Of a stretch of 7,645 nt of DNA, positions 7,537 to 7,645 are shown one piece after another; position 1 is the stretch's first letter; each line of letters begins with the position of its first letter. The notes below the pieces were generated by a model. The model made no database searches and was not told the origin of the DNA. It saw only the letters and a list, made by a program, of their open reading frames with translations. Source of the stretch: an uncultured Eubacteriales bacterium (GTDB lineage Bacteria > Bacillota > Clostridia > UMGS1840). The position numbers were made by a program, and so were the translations under genes. The DNA is taken from positions 1 through 7,645 of the forward strand of contig USLP01000059.1 in assembly GCA_900555525.1 (NCBI GenBank). Direction: 5' to 3'.

Positions 7537-7560
7537 CGAAATTGGGAATTATTTTGTGCG

Positions 7561-7609
7561 GTGCAAAACCATGGACAAAAATTTTTTGAATTTGTGCCAT
7601 GGTTTGCAT
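7561..7609 (+). repeat. Long inverted repeat (hairpin) after the U32 gene
   Basis: GCAAAACCATGGACAAA (7563-7579) pairs with TTTGTGCCATGGTTTGC (7591-7607), extended by the flanking T-A pair. The arms match except for one bulged A (7565) and one bulged G (7596), around an 11-base loop rich in T. No T-run follows directly, so it is not a classical terminator by itself. Confidence 0.65.
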
Positions 7610-7615
7610 TATCAC

Positions 7616-7645
7616 ATTGCCGATAGGCAATATATCGCATTTTTT
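7616..7645 (+). terminator. Hairpin followed by T-run at window edge, possible terminator of U32 gene
   Basis: ATTGCC (7616-7621), a GATA loop and GGCAAT (7626-7631) form a perfect 6-bp stem. An overlapping alternative pairs CGATA (7621-7625) with TATCG (7633-7637), leaving C, A and at least six T to the window end. The second fold with its T-run resembles a weak intrinsic terminator. It may equally be the start of a repeat element that continues outside the window. Confidence 0.4.

Noticed and set aside
1..7645. CRISPR array, tRNA or rRNA gene, transposase, prophage or toxin-antitoxin genes
   Set aside because: Almost all of the window is filled by intact housekeeping genes, and no repeat-spacer pattern, RNA-gene fold or matching protein motif is visible.

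Overview
The window looks like a chromosomal housekeeping segment from an anaerobic low-GC Gram-positive bacterium of the class Clostridia, possibly a gut lineage. The grounds are the AT-rich intergenic DNA, strong purine-rich Shine-Dalgarno sites (AAGGAG, AAAGGA), consensus sigma-A promoters, the ruvC-ruvA-ruvB gene order, the clostridial style of the RuvC sequence, a secreted copper-amine-oxidase-like stalk-domain protein, and a long U32 'peptidase' of the 23S rRNA hydroxylase (RlhA) type. I cannot name the genus.

Layout. Bases 1-2592 are a leftward operon, read in the order ruvC, ruvA, ruvB, then a secreted stalk-domain protein cut off by the window's left edge. The genes abut or lie 0 to 13 bases apart, and ribosome binding sites lie in or beside the end of the preceding gene. 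Bases 2593-2714 are a compact regulatory region shared with the rightward operon argG-argH (2715-5314). Bases 5315-5469 hold a perfect-consensus promoter and a long hairpin just after its predicted start site. They are followed by the rightward U32/RlhA-like gene (5470-7536). The last 109 bases carry two or three hairpins ending in a T-run at the window edge. No gene-free stretch exceeds 300 bases.

How the genes work together. RuvC, RuvA and RuvB form the resolvasome that branch-migrates and cuts Holliday junctions. ArgG and ArgH carry out the last two steps of arginine synthesis (citrulline plus aspartate to argininosuccinate, then to arginine plus fumarate). The U32 protein probably modifies RNA. 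No functional link between the three blocks is apparent beyond the shared ruv/arg promoter region.

I see no new multi-gene defence or mobile system. The points most worth a second look are: (1) RuvC appears to lack a conserved seven-residue segment between two catalytically important lysines; (2) the ruvC and argG promoters appear to face each other, with predicted start sites within a few bases, and an ArgR-box-like sequence covers one -35; (3) a 5'-terminal hairpin precedes the U32 gene; (4) a cluster of hairpins lies at the right edge.
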